Assembly (NCBI GenBank): GCA_027620495.1
Contig: JAQCEA010000004.1
Coordinates: forward strand, 1-64,000
Origin: Pseudomonadota bacterium
GTDB taxonomy: Bacteria; Pseudomonadota; Alphaproteobacteria; Puniceispirillales; Puniceispirillaceae
DNA length: 64,000 nt
Direction: 5' to 3'
The notes beneath the pieces were generated by a model. That model saw nothing but the letters and a program-made list of their open reading frames with translations, had not been told where the DNA came from and did no database searches. A program made the position numbers and the translations under genes. The number at the start of each line of letters is the position of its first letter. The first letter of the stretch is position 1. Below are positions 1-8,572 of this stretch, in pieces.

Positions 1-64
1 AAGATTCGAACTCCCGACCCCTAGATTCGTAGTCTAGTGCTCTATCCAGCTGAGCTACGAGCGC
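1..64 (-). tRNA. tRNA-Arg (anticodon ACG), partial at window edge
   Basis: On the minus strand the sequence folds as a tRNA: acceptor strand GCGCTCG beginning at 64, then TA, a D arm GCTC...GAGC, an anticodon stem CTAGA/TCTAG with loop CTACGAA (anticodon ACG, read as ICG) and a T arm with GTTCGAAT. The 3' acceptor half and CCA lie outside the window. The anticodon assigns it to arginine CGN codons. Confidence 0.93.
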
Positions 65-377
65 GTCTTAAAATCAGCCCCATGGTCACCCTGGCAACAT
101 CAGCCATGCAAGGGGCGTTATTGGCCTTTAAGATGGCTGCAACATAGGTCAAGCGTCCTATGCTTGCAAGCAAATATTTATCCATGCCGCGGGGCTGATC
201 TAACCGGCAAATTCCCCGCATCGTCCGCATCTGTCGCCGCGAAATAAAATGCCGCCACCGCCTCACCAAGGCTTTACAGATTTTGTCGCGGTCTCATATG
301 ATGGCGCAGCCCCTGCATGACGGCTGGTCTAAATGAACAGCGGTGCAGTGCCATATGGTAAATTTAGGACATGACGC
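65..377. other. Intergenic region, tRNA-Arg to gpt
   Basis: About 310 bases between the divergent tRNA-Arg and gpt. A short open frame on the minus strand has no recognisable protein features and is treated as spurious. A Shine-Dalgarno-like AGGA lies eight bases before the gpt start. The promoters of both flanking genes should lie here, but no convincing -35/-10 pair was found by eye. Confidence 0.5.
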
Positions 378-860
378 ATGAGTGACCAAACGGACAAAGC
401 CTTTCCAGTATCATGGGAAGAATTGCACCGCACATCTAAGGCGCTGGCCTGGCGGCTTTTGGAACTTGGCCCGTTTGAGGGGCTGGTTGCGGTAACACGC
501 GGCGGGTTGGTCCCAGCCGCTATTGTTGCCCGTGAATTGGAAATCCGGCTCATCGATACGGCCTGTATGGCGTCCTATCATGGTCAAGAACGCGGTCAGG
601 TTAAAATTTTAAAAGAGGCCGGTTTGGCTGGTGATGGCAAAGGCTGGCTGATTGTTGATGATCTGGTGGACACAGGTGAAACATCCAAAGCGTTGCGTGC
701 GTTACTGCCAAAGGCGCATTTTGCCACCGTTTATGCCAAGCCAGCCGGGCGGCCATTGGTTGATACCTTTGTGACCGAAGTATCGCAGGACACGTGGATT
801 TTCTTTCCGTGGGATATGGAACCGCAACCCTCTACGCCAATCATTGGGCGGCGGGTATAG
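378..860 (+). CDS. gpt: Xanthine-guanine phosphoribosyltransferase
   Basis: A 160-residue type I phosphoribosyltransferase, the usual size of Gpt. It salvages xanthine and guanine by transferring phosphoribose from PRPP, in the cytoplasm. The PRPP-binding loop is visible around residues 92-105 ([13 protein letters not shown]), and the N-terminal half has the family's [11 protein letters not shown] segment around residues 37-47. The C-terminal part FFPWDMEP also matches Gpt. The ATG at 378 is preceded by AGGA. It stands alone, convergent with the sensor kinase downstream. Assignment to Gpt rather than hypoxanthine phosphoribosyltransferase rests on length and these motifs. Confidence 0.93.
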   Translation: MSDQTDKAFPVSWEELHRTSKALAWRLLELGPFEGLVAVTRGGLVPAAIVARELEIRLIDTACMASYHGQERGQVKILKEAGLAGDGKGWLIVDDLVDTGETSKALRALLPKAHFATVYAKPAGRPLVDTFVTEVSQDTWIFFPWDMEPQPSTPIIGRRV

Positions 861-880
861 CCGGGTTTCACCGGGTTTCG

Positions 881-2296
881 TTATTGGTCTTCATCTGGGC
901 GGGTGCCAATGGTAATTGTCGGCATCGACGATGCCGTGCCATCGGCCTGTAATTCTGGGAATTTGCTTTGACTAAATTGGATACGAAATTCTGATCCGAC
1001 ATCTGATGAACGGCTGAGTTTCAAAATGCTATCTTGTGCCAGTGCCAGATCCCGGGCAATTGTCAGCCCCAGCCCGCCACCGCTTGATTGCCGGCTTTTG
1101 AATGGTGAAAATAATGTTGGCCAGCGATGGCGCGGAATGCCCGAACCATTATCGCTGATATCGAATATGGCCAGATGACCAGCCCGCCAGATTTCTATGG
1201 TCAGCTTGCTTGCCCCGGCCGCCCCGGCATTACGCCCTAAATTAAGCAAGATACGAAACATCATGCCGCGATCCGCATGCATGGTGGTTGGTCCGCTAAA
1301 ATCAATATCTAAAAGTGTTGCGGTCTTTACCTCTTCCAACAGGTTGATCAGGTCAAAATCGGCATAAACCGGGGCTGATGTCTGTGCCAGATAATCCAGC
1401 ATGGATTGGCATAAATCGACAGCCTGTTGCAATGACCGCAACACCAAAGGGGCCGATTTACGCACATTGTCGTCATCAGATGCCAGCAGGGCGTCACTCA
1501 CCAGCGTGGCTGAACTCAACACATTGCGGATATCATGGTTGATTTTGGCAACACCTTCACCGATTTCGGCGAGTCTTTCACGATGCTGCAGGGTGCGCAC
1601 CATATTAAGCTGTAACAGTTCTAATGCTTGCACAAGTTCGGCAAAATTTCGCGCCGCCCGCATCAATACCGGCATAGGCTGGGTCACAGTCGGGTCATCC
1701 GCCATCATATAAATGGTTTTAATCAGATCACCGATCAGCCGCTGTTCTGCCCGTCTTACAAATAACAGGCCAATGGTGATGATGAGCGGTACAGCCAAAA
1801 ATATGGCAAGCAACAGGACAAAGGAATAATCCATCGCATCATGTAAAATTTGCGATCTATCAATGATAAAGCTTGCTTGTTCATCGTCAAACGCGCCGGT
1901 AAGGGCGATGGGCCCTGAACGAATCGATGTGACCAGCGCGGCTGTTTCGTCAAACGCAAATAACGCATGATAATGCGCTGTATCAAAAGAAGTGATCGCG
2001 TTTCGCGGCATTTCATCTGGCAGGGGTGCCACACCAATGACATGCGTCCTGCCATTTTGGGTATAGGTGATTTCATATAGGTCAAAATTGCCTAGCCGGC
2101 TGAAATGGTCGGATGGCGGGGCGGCGTCATGTGCATGCAGCTCGCGCTTAAAATCATCGGCGATATTGACCCATGCCCGTTCCAGCATATAGCAGTAAAA
2201 CATTGAAAAAGAAATAACGGCGCCAATGGCAATGGTGCTGATCACGGCGACAGCAAATAACAGGGGGCGATGAACGATCAGCGGGTCAATGCGCAC
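881..2296 (-). CDS. Orphan membrane sensor histidine kinase
   Basis: 471 residues. One membrane helix at about 12-36, a periplasmic domain to about 155, and a second helix at about 157-180 give a classic periplasmic-sensor topology. A dimerisation/phosphoacceptor helix around residues 240-270 contains the H-box core NHDIRN. The ATPase domain shows an N-box NLGRNAGAAGA near 350, a G1 box DNGSGIP and a G2 box GGGLGLTIA. It should autophosphorylate and pass phosphate to a response regulator, but no regulator is adjacent, so the partner is unknown. The periplasmic domain matches nothing I recognise. The start is the ATG at 2296. Confidence 0.9.
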   Translation of the reverse strand: MRIDPLIVHRPLLFAVAVISTIAIGAVISFSMFYCYMLERAWVNIADDFKRELHAHDAAPPSDHFSRLGNFDLYEITYTQNGRTHVIGVAPLPDEMPRNAITSFDTAHYHALFAFDETAALVTSIRSGPIALTGAFDDEQASFIIDRSQILHDAMDYSFVLLLAIFLAVPLIITIGLLFVRRAEQRLIGDLIKTIYMMADDPTVTQPMPVLMRAARNFAELVQALELLQLNMVRTLQHRERLAEIGEGVAKINHDIRNVLSSATLVSDALLASDDDNVRKSAPLVLRSLQQAVDLCQSMLDYLAQTSAPVYADFDLINLLEEVKTATLLDIDFSGPTTMHADRGMMFRILLNLGRNAGAAGASKLTIEIWRAGHLAIFDISDNGSGIPRHRWPTLFSPFKSRQSSGGGLGLTIARDLALAQDSILKLSRSSDVGSEFRIQFSQSKFPELQADGTASSMPTITIGTRPDEDQ

Positions 2297-2601
2297 AAAT
2301 TTACCTCACGAATGGATGTTACAGCCGTCACACGCATGCCGGTTTGGTGCGGCCAGAACATGGTGCTGGCACTGGTTCCATCATAGGGGGGTTAGCAATT
2401 CACACCTAATCAACCAGCCGATAACTGTAATAGTCTGTCAGCTGGCCGGTTGGCATCACGTAATTGGCGCAAAATCATATCATTTGCGCCATTTTAGCCA
2501 TCTGGTTCACTGCAACGCTGGCAAATGGGGGGGATCTGTACCGGTCTTACAAACCCCCGGTCTTTTGCACGTTTTTGCCGGGCCAGATGATGCGAATAGC
2601 A
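2297..2601. other. Intergenic region between sensor kinase and rpmH promoter
   Basis: Divergent spacer of about 300 bases. It contains one clear palindrome (2466-2490, listed separately) and the short GC-rich inverted sequence CCCGG...CCGGG around 2550. No open frame here has coding character. The start-proximal half must hold the promoter of the minus-strand kinase, which was not resolved. Confidence 0.4.
2466..2490. other. Perfect 8-bp inverted repeat (hairpin or operator)
   Basis: GGCGCAAA at 2466-2473 and TTTGCGCC at 2483-2490 form an 8-bp perfect stem around a 9-base loop. It lies about 170 bases upstream of the kinase start and 110 bases before the rpmH promoter. The following ATTTTAG is a weak T-run, so it could be a poor terminator for upstream transcription or a protein-binding site. 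The sequence does not decide between these. Confidence 0.4.
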
Positions 2602-2630
2602 TTGACAGGTCGGGTTTTGCGGCCTATACC
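2602..2630 (+). promoter_or_regulatory. Sigma-70-type promoter for the rpmH operon
   Basis: TTGACA (2602-2607), a 17-base spacer, then TATACC (2625-2630): a perfect -35 and a near-consensus -10 at ideal spacing, 48 bases before the rpmH start. It should drive rpmH-rnpA-yidD-yidC and possibly yihA. Confidence 0.75.
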
Positions 2631-2677
2631 CCGCTTCAGCTAATTAACAGGTAAACAACTTGCAAAGGAGCGTTCAG

Positions 2678-2812
2678 ATGAAACGCACCTATCAGCCAAG
2701 CGTATTGGTACGCAAACGTCGTCATGGATTCCGCTCTCGGATGTCTACCGTTGGTGGTCGCCGGATATTGCGGGCACGTCATGCAAAGGGTCGTGCGCGC
2801 CTTTCTGCTTAG
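2678..2812 (+). CDS. rpmH: Large ribosomal subunit protein bL34
   Basis: 44 residues beginning [20 protein letters not shown] and ending ARLSA, very basic, matching bL34 over its whole length. It is a structural protein of the 50S subunit. The start ATG has a strong Shine-Dalgarno AAAGGAG eight bases upstream. It heads the conserved rpmH-rnpA-yidD-yidC cluster and sits 48 bases downstream of a near-consensus promoter. It is too short for ordinary ORF calling. Confidence 0.97.
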   Translation: MKRTYQPSVLVRKRRHGFRSRMSTVGGRRILRARHAKGRARLSA

Positions 2813-2845
2813 ATGCAGCGATGCCAGTCGAGGGATACCTGAACG

Positions 2846-3208
2846 GTGTCTAAACTCCAGTCCATGCCAGCGCGCCGGGATTTTTTGCAGGCTAGAAATC
2901 AAGGTCAAAAGGCACTCGCACGTGGCTTGGTGATTCAAGCCACAAACCGCGATTCAGACATTTGGCGTGTTGGCCTCACCGCATCAAAAAAAATAGGAAA
3001 TGCCGTGTGTCGGAACCGTGCTAGGCGCCGTATGCGCGCTTTGGCACGCCAGCATCTTGCCCCGTTGGCCCGCCCGGGTGTTGATTATGTGCTGATTGCA
3101 AGGCATGACACTGTCAGTTGTGACTGGCAGGACCTTGTTACGGGCCTTACAAAAGCCATTCGGTATTTGCATCATAAATTGCCAGACCAAGACCCGGTGT
3201 CATCATGA
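2846..3208 (+). CDS. rnpA: Ribonuclease P protein component
   Basis: 120 residues, basic, the protein subunit that helps the catalytic RNA remove 5' leaders from tRNA precursors. The family signature is present in the middle: GLTASKKIGNAVCRNRARRR at about 63-82. The listed start is GTG at 2846, giving MSKLQSMPARRDFL. The internal ATG at 2864 (MPARRDFL) is a credible alternative because homologues often begin close to that motif. The stop codon overlaps the yidD start by four bases, so the two are translationally coupled. Confidence 0.93.
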   Translation: MSKLQSMPARRDFLQARNQGQKALARGLVIQATNRDSDIWRVGLTASKKIGNAVCRNRARRRMRALARQHLAPLARPGVDYVLIARHDTVSCDWQDLVTGLTKAIRYLHHKLPDQDPVSS

Positions 3209-3492
3209 TGAAACAGATGATGCAGACAGTCAGCACAGTGCTGCGCGTATGTTTGACCGGTTTGATCCAGCTCTATCAATTCTTTCTGTCACCATTATTG
3301 GGGGCGAATTGCCGGCATTTGCCAAGCTGTTCGCACTATGCAAAAGATGCGTTAAACATGCATGGCCCCTTGCGCGGATCATACTTTGCATTAAAACGTA
3401 TTCTGCGATGCCATCCATGGGCCGAACCCATGGTTGACCCAGTGCCGTCGCCATTAAAAAAACCGACGCCCGCCGTAAAAGCTAAAGGTTGA
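3205..3492 (+). CDS. yidD: Membrane protein insertion efficiency factor
   Basis: 95 residues of the YidD family, a small amphipathic protein at the inner membrane that assists YidC-dependent insertion. The conserved core is clear: SPLLGANCRHLPSCSHYA around residues 28-45, then RCHPW and VDPVP near 69-80. There are three conserved cysteines. The start is the first ATG of an ATGATG pair overlapping the rnpA stop. It ends four bases before yidC. Confidence 0.93.
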   Translation: MMKQMMQTVSTVLRVCLTGLIQLYQFFLSPLLGANCRHLPSCSHYAKDALNMHGPLRGSYFALKRILRCHPWAEPMVDPVPSPLKKPTPAVKAKG

Positions 3493-3496
3493 ATCA

Positions 3497-5251
3497 ATGA
3501 CTCCCGAAAATCGTAATCTTATTATGGCCGTTGCCTTGTCGATGATTGTGTTGCTGGGCTGGCAGATGCTTGTCATTCAACCAGAGATGGAACGCGAAGC
3601 GGCCGAACAAGAACGAATCGCCGCCGAAATGGCAAAATCTGGCACAGCGACCCAAGCAACCGGCCAGCCAAGCGTGTATGCGGCAAACGGCACCCCCACC
3701 ATAGGCGGAAGCGCGGCGACGCCGAAAGCTGTTGAAACCGCCAAGCGGATTGTGATCGACGCGCCTTTGGTGCGCGGGTCATTTTCGGTGCGTGGGGCGC
3801 GTCTCGATGATGTGATTTTGACGGGTTATAAAGAATCGCTTGATGACGATTCGGACAATATTCACTTTTTGCAAAAAACCGGCTCTGACATGCCGTTCTT
3901 TGCTGAATTTGGATGGTCGTCATCTGACGCGAACCAGCCGATGCCCACCGCCGATAGCTTATGGTCTGCCGACCGTGATGTATTGGCGCCATCATCCCCG
4001 GTCACTTTGACATGGGAAAATGGCCAAGGGCTGACATTCACCCGCCGGATTTCGATTAATGACGATTATCTATTCATCTTTGAAGATTCGGTCACAAGTA
4101 CATTGGCCGGTGATATCACGCTCTATCCATATGGTCTGGTGCGCCGCCATGGGACACCAGCCACCACCGGCATGTATATCTTGCACGAAGGCCCATTGGG
4201 TGTGTTTGATGAGACCTTGAAAGAAGAAGATTACAGCGATTTACGTGATGCCGGGGCAAACGGCATTAAAGTGATACCTGAAACAGCTGGCGGTTGGGTG
4301 GGAATCACCGACAAATATTGGCTGGCCGCCTTATTGCCTACACAGACCAAAGGCTATAATTTTGGCTTTCAGTCTCTAGCTGGAAATAGCGATCGCTATC
4401 AGGTTGATTTTATTGACCCGAACGGGATGTTGCTGACCAATGGCGGTGTCGTCACCAGCGAGAGCCGGTTATTTGCCGGGGCCAAAAAAGTGGCACTGCT
4501 TGATTATTATGCCGACCAATTAAAAATTCCGAATTTTGATCTGGCGATTGATTTTGGCTGGTTCTATTTCCTGACCAAACCATTTTTCTATGCGATCAAT
4601 TGGTTGTTTGGTGTTTTTGGCAATTTTGGTCTGGCGGTGCTTGGCTTTACCGTCATTGTAAAACTCATCTTCTTCCCACTTGCCAATAAATCATATCGGT
4701 CTATGGCGAAGATGCGGTTACTGGCACCAAAACTGCAAACGCTTCGCGAGCGGTTTGGTGATGACCGTATGAAGCTGAACCAGGAAATGATGGCGCTTTA
4801 TAAAGCTGAACAGGTCAATCCAGCGGCTGGCTGTTTGCCAGTTTTGTTGCAGATTCCGGTGTTTTTTGCGCTGTATAAGGTGTTGTTTGTGACAATTGAA
4901 ATGCGGCACGCGCCATTTTTCGGCTGGATCGCTGATTTGTCAGCCCCTGATCCAACATCAATCTTTAACTTGTTTGGCCTGTTGCCCTATTCGGTATCAT
5001 TCTTGCCACCTTTCTTGCAGCTTGGCGTTTGGCCGATTTTGATGGGCATTTCAATGTTCCTGCAAATGCGGTTGAATCCAGTGCCACCTGATCCGATCCA
5101 AGCCAAGGTGTTTCAATTCATGCCCATTTTCTTTACCTTCTTGCTTGCAACATTTCCGGCTGGTCTGGTGATTTACTGGACATGGAACAACCTGTTATCA
5201 ATGGCACAGCAATGGTTCATCATGAAACGCGTGGCCCGCGGCGAGACATAG
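3497..5251 (+). CDS. yidC: Membrane protein insertase YidC
   Basis: 584 residues, the length of a proteobacterial YidC. An N-terminal membrane helix (about 8-27) is followed by a low-complexity linker and the large periplasmic beta domain (about 80-345). The conserved five-helix insertase domain lies at about 355-575, with the cytoplasmic coiled region MAKMRLLAPKLQTLRERFGD at about 402-421 and the NPAAGCLPVLLQIPVFFALY segment around 437-456. It inserts and folds inner-membrane proteins with or without SecYEG. The start ATG follows yidD by four bases. The 3' end overlaps the next gene. Confidence 0.97.
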   Translation: MTPENRNLIMAVALSMIVLLGWQMLVIQPEMEREAAEQERIAAEMAKSGTATQATGQPSVYAANGTPTIGGSAATPKAVETAKRIVIDAPLVRGSFSVRGARLDDVILTGYKESLDDDSDNIHFLQKTGSDMPFFAEFGWSSSDANQPMPTADSLWSADRDVLAPSSPVTLTWENGQGLTFTRRISINDDYLFIFEDSVTSTLAGDITLYPYGLVRRHGTPATTGMYILHEGPLGVFDETLKEEDYSDLRDAGANGIKVIPETAGGWVGITDKYWLAALLPTQTKGYNFGFQSLAGNSDRYQVDFIDPNGMLLTNGGVVTSESRLFAGAKKVALLDYYADQLKIPNFDLAIDFGWFYFLTKPFFYAINWLFGVFGNFGLAVLGFTVIVKLIFFPLANKSYRSMAKMRLLAPKLQTLRERFGDDRMKLNQEMMALYKAEQVNPAAGCLPVLLQIPVFFALYKVLFVTIEMRHAPFFGWIADLSAPDPTSIFNLFGLLPYSVSFLPPFLQLGVWPILMGISMFLQMRLNPVPPDPIQAKVFQFMPIFFTFLLATFPAGLVIYWTWNNLLSMAQQWFIMKRVARGET

Positions 5252-5892
5252 ACGATCTGGAAACCGGCCGGTTGCTGTTTGCTGGCAGTTGCGAATTTAT
5301 CGCCGCTGCCAATAATATGAAAGCGCTGCCGCCGGTTACCGTGCCAGAAATTTGTTTTGCCGGGCGGTCTAATGTCGGCAAATCATCTTTGGTGAATGCC
5401 TTGACGGGGCGGCGCATGCTGGCCCGCACATCGCAAACACCGGGGCGTACCCGTCAATTGATCTTTTTCAATCTGGCAAACCGGCTGCAACTGGTTGATT
5501 TGCCGGGGTATGGCTATGCGGCGGCACCAAAAACAGACATTAAGGCATGGACCGGACTGACCCGTAAATTTCTGGCGGGGCGGCCATCGCTTCAGCGCGT
5601 TTTTCTGCTGATTGACGGCCGCCGCGGTGTTGGTCGTTCAGACGAAGAAATAATGCAGTTGCTTGACGATGCGGCGGTATCTTGGGCGGTGGTGTTGACA
5701 AAATCAGACAAATTAAAGCCAACACAGATAGAAAAAACTGTCAAAGACACACATACCAAAATCAGCCGCCATGTGGCCGCCTATCCGGAAATATTTATAA
5801 CCTCATCAGAAACAAAGGATGGTATCGAATATTTACGGGCGCATATGGCCGGATTTGCCGCCCCGAAATCCACCCATCCAAATAACCCATAA
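5182..5892 (+). CDS. yihA: Ribosome-biogenesis GTP-binding protein YihA/EngB
   Basis: 236 residues from this start. It is a TRAFAC GTPase needed for 50S subunit assembly and cell division. G1 is GRSNVGKSSL near residues 61-70, G3 is DLPGYGYA near 110-117, and G4 is TKSDK near 173-177. The ATG at 5182 overlaps yidC by 70 bases; the ATG at 5212 is an equally possible start giving 226 residues. The residues common to homologues begin around GRLLFAGSCEF, so the first 28 residues are uncertain. Confidence 0.93.
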   Translation: MEQPVINGTAMVHHETRGPRRDIDDLETGRLLFAGSCEFIAAANNMKALPPVTVPEICFAGRSNVGKSSLVNALTGRRMLARTSQTPGRTRQLIFFNLANRLQLVDLPGYGYAAAPKTDIKAWTGLTRKFLAGRPSLQRVFLLIDGRRGVGRSDEEIMQLLDDAAVSWAVVLTKSDKLKPTQIEKTVKDTHTKISRHVAAYPEIFITSSETKDGIEYLRAHMAGFAAPKSTHPNNP

Positions 5893-6000
5893 CTGGCAGA
5901 TAAATGATCGGCACTTGCGCTATTGTGCGGATTGCCGATAATCAGCCAGTTGCGTCATATGCGTTTTCACCAACTGGCGTTAAATAAAAAGGCTTTAGTC

Positions 6001-6921
6001 ATGACTGTGACAGATGAACAAACACATCAAAATCTGATGATGAAAACCGGTATGCTGGTTGAGGCCCTGCCTTTTATGCGCCGCTATTCGGGCAAAACTA
6101 TTTTGGTCAAATTTGGCGGACATGCCATGGGCAAGTCGGATTATGTTGCGGCATTTGCATCTGATATCGCGCTGTTAGATCAGGTTGGCGCGCGCCCGGT
6201 TGTGGTGCATGGTGGGGGGCCACAAATTGGCGAAATGCTGGACAGATTAAAGATTGAATCCAATTTCATTGATGGCTTGCGGGTAACAGATGAAGCCACC
6301 ATTTCGGTTGTTGAAATGGTGTTGGCTGGCGGCATTAACAAAGCGCTTGTCGCGGCCGTGACGAGCGCCGGCGGGCGGGCTGTTGGCGTATCTGGTAAAG
6401 ATGGCGGCCTGATTACCGCACGCAAACTGATGGCAACGGCAAAACAGGCCGATAGTGCCATTCAAGATGCGATTGATCTTGGATTTGTTGGCGAGCCATC
6501 TTCGATTGATGTCACTGTGCTGGATGCGTTAATGCAGCATCATTTGATCCCGGTTGTTGCCCCAGTTGGCCGTGGTGAGGATGGCAAGACATATAATATC
6601 AACGCCGATACCGCGGCAGGTGCGATTGCGGCGGCGCTTCATGCCACCCGAATGTTGATGCTGACTGATGTCGCCGGTGTGTTGGACAAAAACGGTGCGT
6701 TGATCCCGGCATTGACGGTCAGCGAGGCTGAAGCCTTGATCAAAGACGGCACTGTAAAGGGCGGGATGATCCCGAAAGTTGAAACATGCGTCGATGCGGT
6801 ACGGGGCGGTGCTGAAGCGGCCGTGATCATGGATGGTCGTGCGCCCCACGCGTTGCTTGTTGAATTATTTACCGAACATGGCATGGGTACCATGATCAAA
6901 GCCGATGAGGAGGTATCATGA
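6001..6921 (+). CDS. argB: Acetylglutamate kinase
   Basis: 306 residues from ATG 6001, which has AAAAGG eight bases upstream. The open frame extends back to 5923, but that extra stretch does not look like the family. ArgB phosphorylates N-acetylglutamate in arginine synthesis. The nucleotide-binding segment VKFGGHAMG (about 36-44) and the substrate loop [13 protein letters not shown] (about 67-79) are both visible, as is the C-terminal [11 protein letters not shown]. The position after yihA is a common alphaproteobacterial order. The stop overlaps the next ATG (ATGA). Confidence 0.95.
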   Translation: MTVTDEQTHQNLMMKTGMLVEALPFMRRYSGKTILVKFGGHAMGKSDYVAAFASDIALLDQVGARPVVVHGGGPQIGEMLDRLKIESNFIDGLRVTDEATISVVEMVLAGGINKALVAAVTSAGGRAVGVSGKDGGLITARKLMATAKQADSAIQDAIDLGFVGEPSSIDVTVLDALMQHHLIPVVAPVGRGEDGKTYNINADTAAGAIAAALHATRMLMLTDVAGVLDKNGALIPALTVSEAEALIKDGTVKGGMIPKVETCVDAVRGGAEAAVIMDGRAPHALLVELFTEHGMGTMIKADEEVS

Positions 6922-7604
6922 CGCAACCAATGGCACCGATAACAGATTTTCCAACCAAAATGATCAATGATTGGATTTTTGATCTGGATAATACGATTTA
7001 CCCAGCACGCACCAATTTGTTTTTGCGGGTGGCTGTGCGTATTACCGAATTTGTGGCGAATCATTATCTGGTGCCGCATGACGAGGCACGCGTTATTCAA
7101 AAGGATTTGTTCCATCGCTATGGCACCACAATGCGCGGCATGATGACCGAAGAAGCGATCTGCCCTGATACCTATTTGAATTTTGTGCATGATATTGATC
7201 TGAGCGATATGCCGCTGGATCAGGAACTTGACCGGATGATTGGTGCGCTGCCCGGCAGAAAACATATTTTTACAAATGGCACCGTCCCGCATGCCGAAAA
7301 TGTCCTGAATGCGTTTGGCATCCGCCATCATTTTGACCAGATTTTTGATATTGTTGCGGCCGATTATATCCCCAAGCCGGAACAGCATGCCTTTGATCAA
7401 TTTATGAAAAAAACTGGTATTGATCCCACCGGTGCGGTGATGATCGAAGACATGGCGCGCAATCTGCAACCCGCGGCCGCACTCGGCATGCGGACTGTAT
7501 GGCTTGATAGTGATATCGAATGGGCCACCCGCGGTTCAGATTCAGATTATGTGCATTATCGTGCTGATGATCTAAAAGGGTTTTTGGCGTCGGTAGCGGC
7601 GTAA
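6918..7604 (+). CDS. HAD-family pyrimidine 5'-nucleotidase-like hydrolase
   Basis: 228 residues. HAD motif I is FDLDNTIYP (about 20-28) with both catalytic aspartates. Motif II is FTNGT (about 116-120), motif III is the lysine of DYIPKPEQH, and motif IV is [10 protein letters not shown]. The FDLDNTLYP form and overall layout match the SDT1-type pyrimidine nucleotidases that dephosphorylate UMP/CMP. The substrate is inferred, since other HAD phosphatases share the motifs. It has a strong Shine-Dalgarno (GGAGG) and a four-base overlap with argB. Confidence 0.88.
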   Translation: MTQPMAPITDFPTKMINDWIFDLDNTIYPARTNLFLRVAVRITEFVANHYLVPHDEARVIQKDLFHRYGTTMRGMMTEEAICPDTYLNFVHDIDLSDMPLDQELDRMIGALPGRKHIFTNGTVPHAENVLNAFGIRHHFDQIFDIVAADYIPKPEQHAFDQFMKKTGIDPTGAVMIEDMARNLQPAAALGMRTVWLDSDIEWATRGSDSDYVHYRADDLKGFLASVAA

Positions 7605-7711
7605 CAACAAAAGTAAAATCCGGTATCGAACAGACAGCTATTGTTTTTTTGGCGGTGTGATGCCACATCGGCTATAACATTAATCTAGTGCCGGACATGC
7701 AGGAGATAAAA

Positions 7712-8572
7712 ATGGATTTGGCCCAACTCGAAACTGAAATCAATGCCGCGTGGGATAACCGTGATGCGGTAAATGCCGACACCAAAGGTGCCGTGCGTGA
7801 AGCTGTTGTCGAGGCGCTTAACCTGCTTGATAGCGGCAAGGCCCGGGTTGCCGAGCCAACCGGCAATCATCAATGGGTTGTAAATCAATGGTTGAAAAAG
7901 GCTGTACTCTTATCGTTCAGGCTGAATGATATGCAGCTTATTCCAAGTGGTACAAATTATGTGGGTGCAGGCGAGTCAGCATGGTGGGATAAGGTCGCAC
8001 CGAAATTTAGTGGTTGGGATGAAGCCCGTTTTCGCGAAGCTGGATTTCGCGCGGTGCCGGGGTGTGTGGTCCGCCATTCCGCCTATGTTGCGCCCGGCGT
8101 GGTGATTATGCCCGGCTTTATCAATTTGGGTGCCTATGTTGATCGCGGTACAATGGTTGATACATGGGCGACGGTTGGGTCTTGTGCGCAGATTGGTAAA
8201 AATGTGCATCTTTCCGGCGGTGCTGGCATTGGCGGCGTTTTAGAACCGCTTCAGGCAGGCCCGGTCATTATCGAAGATGATTGTTTTATCGGCGCGCGTT
8301 CAGAAGTCGTTGAAGGTGTTGTTGTGGAACAAGGCGCGGTTTTGTCGATGGGTGTGTTTATTGGTGCCTCGACAAAAATTGTTGATCGCGAAACTGGTGA
8401 AATTCACATTGGACGTGTGCCAGCCTATTCGGTTGTGGTGCCGGGTAGCCTGCCCGGTAAACCGCTTGCCGATGGCCGCCCCGGGCCATCTTTGTCTTGT
8501 GCTGTGATCATCAAAAAGGTTGATGAAAAGACCCGCGCTAAAACATCTGTTAATGATTTGCTTCGAGATTGA
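7712..8572 (+). CDS. dapD: Tetrahydrodipicolinate N-succinyltransferase
   Basis: 286 residues. It transfers succinyl from CoA to tetrahydrodipicolinate in the succinylase branch of lysine/diaminopimelate synthesis. A left-handed parallel beta-helix of hexapeptide repeats is evident at about 100-220 ([20 protein letters not shown] and similar). The start was placed at ATG 7712 ([10 protein letters not shown]), six bases after AGGAG; a GTG at 7688 in the same frame is less likely. It is directly coupled to dapE: its TGA overlaps the dapE ATG. Confidence 0.95.
   Translation: MDLAQLETEINAAWDNRDAVNADTKGAVREAVVEALNLLDSGKARVAEPTGNHQWVVNQWLKKAVLLSFRLNDMQLIPSGTNYVGAGESAWWDKVAPKFSGWDEARFREAGFRAVPGCVVRHSAYVAPGVVIMPGFINLGAYVDRGTMVDTWATVGSCAQIGKNVHLSGGAGIGGVLEPLQAGPVIIEDDCFIGARSEVVEGVVVEQGAVLSMGVFIGASTKIVDRETGEIHIGRVPAYSVVVPGSLPGKPLADGRPGPSLSCAVIIKKVDEKTRAKTSVNDLLRD

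Noticed and set aside
42-269. Minus-strand 75-residue open frame overlapping tRNA-Arg
   Set aside because: It reads through a tRNA and has no protein-like motif.
5923-6000. Longer argB start at 5923
   Set aside because: The added 26 residues do not match the family, and ATG 6001 has a good ribosome site.
6639-7469. 276-residue minus-strand frame opposite argB and the HAD gene
   Set aside because: Antisense shadow of two well supported genes with histidine/isoleucine-rich, unfamily-like composition.
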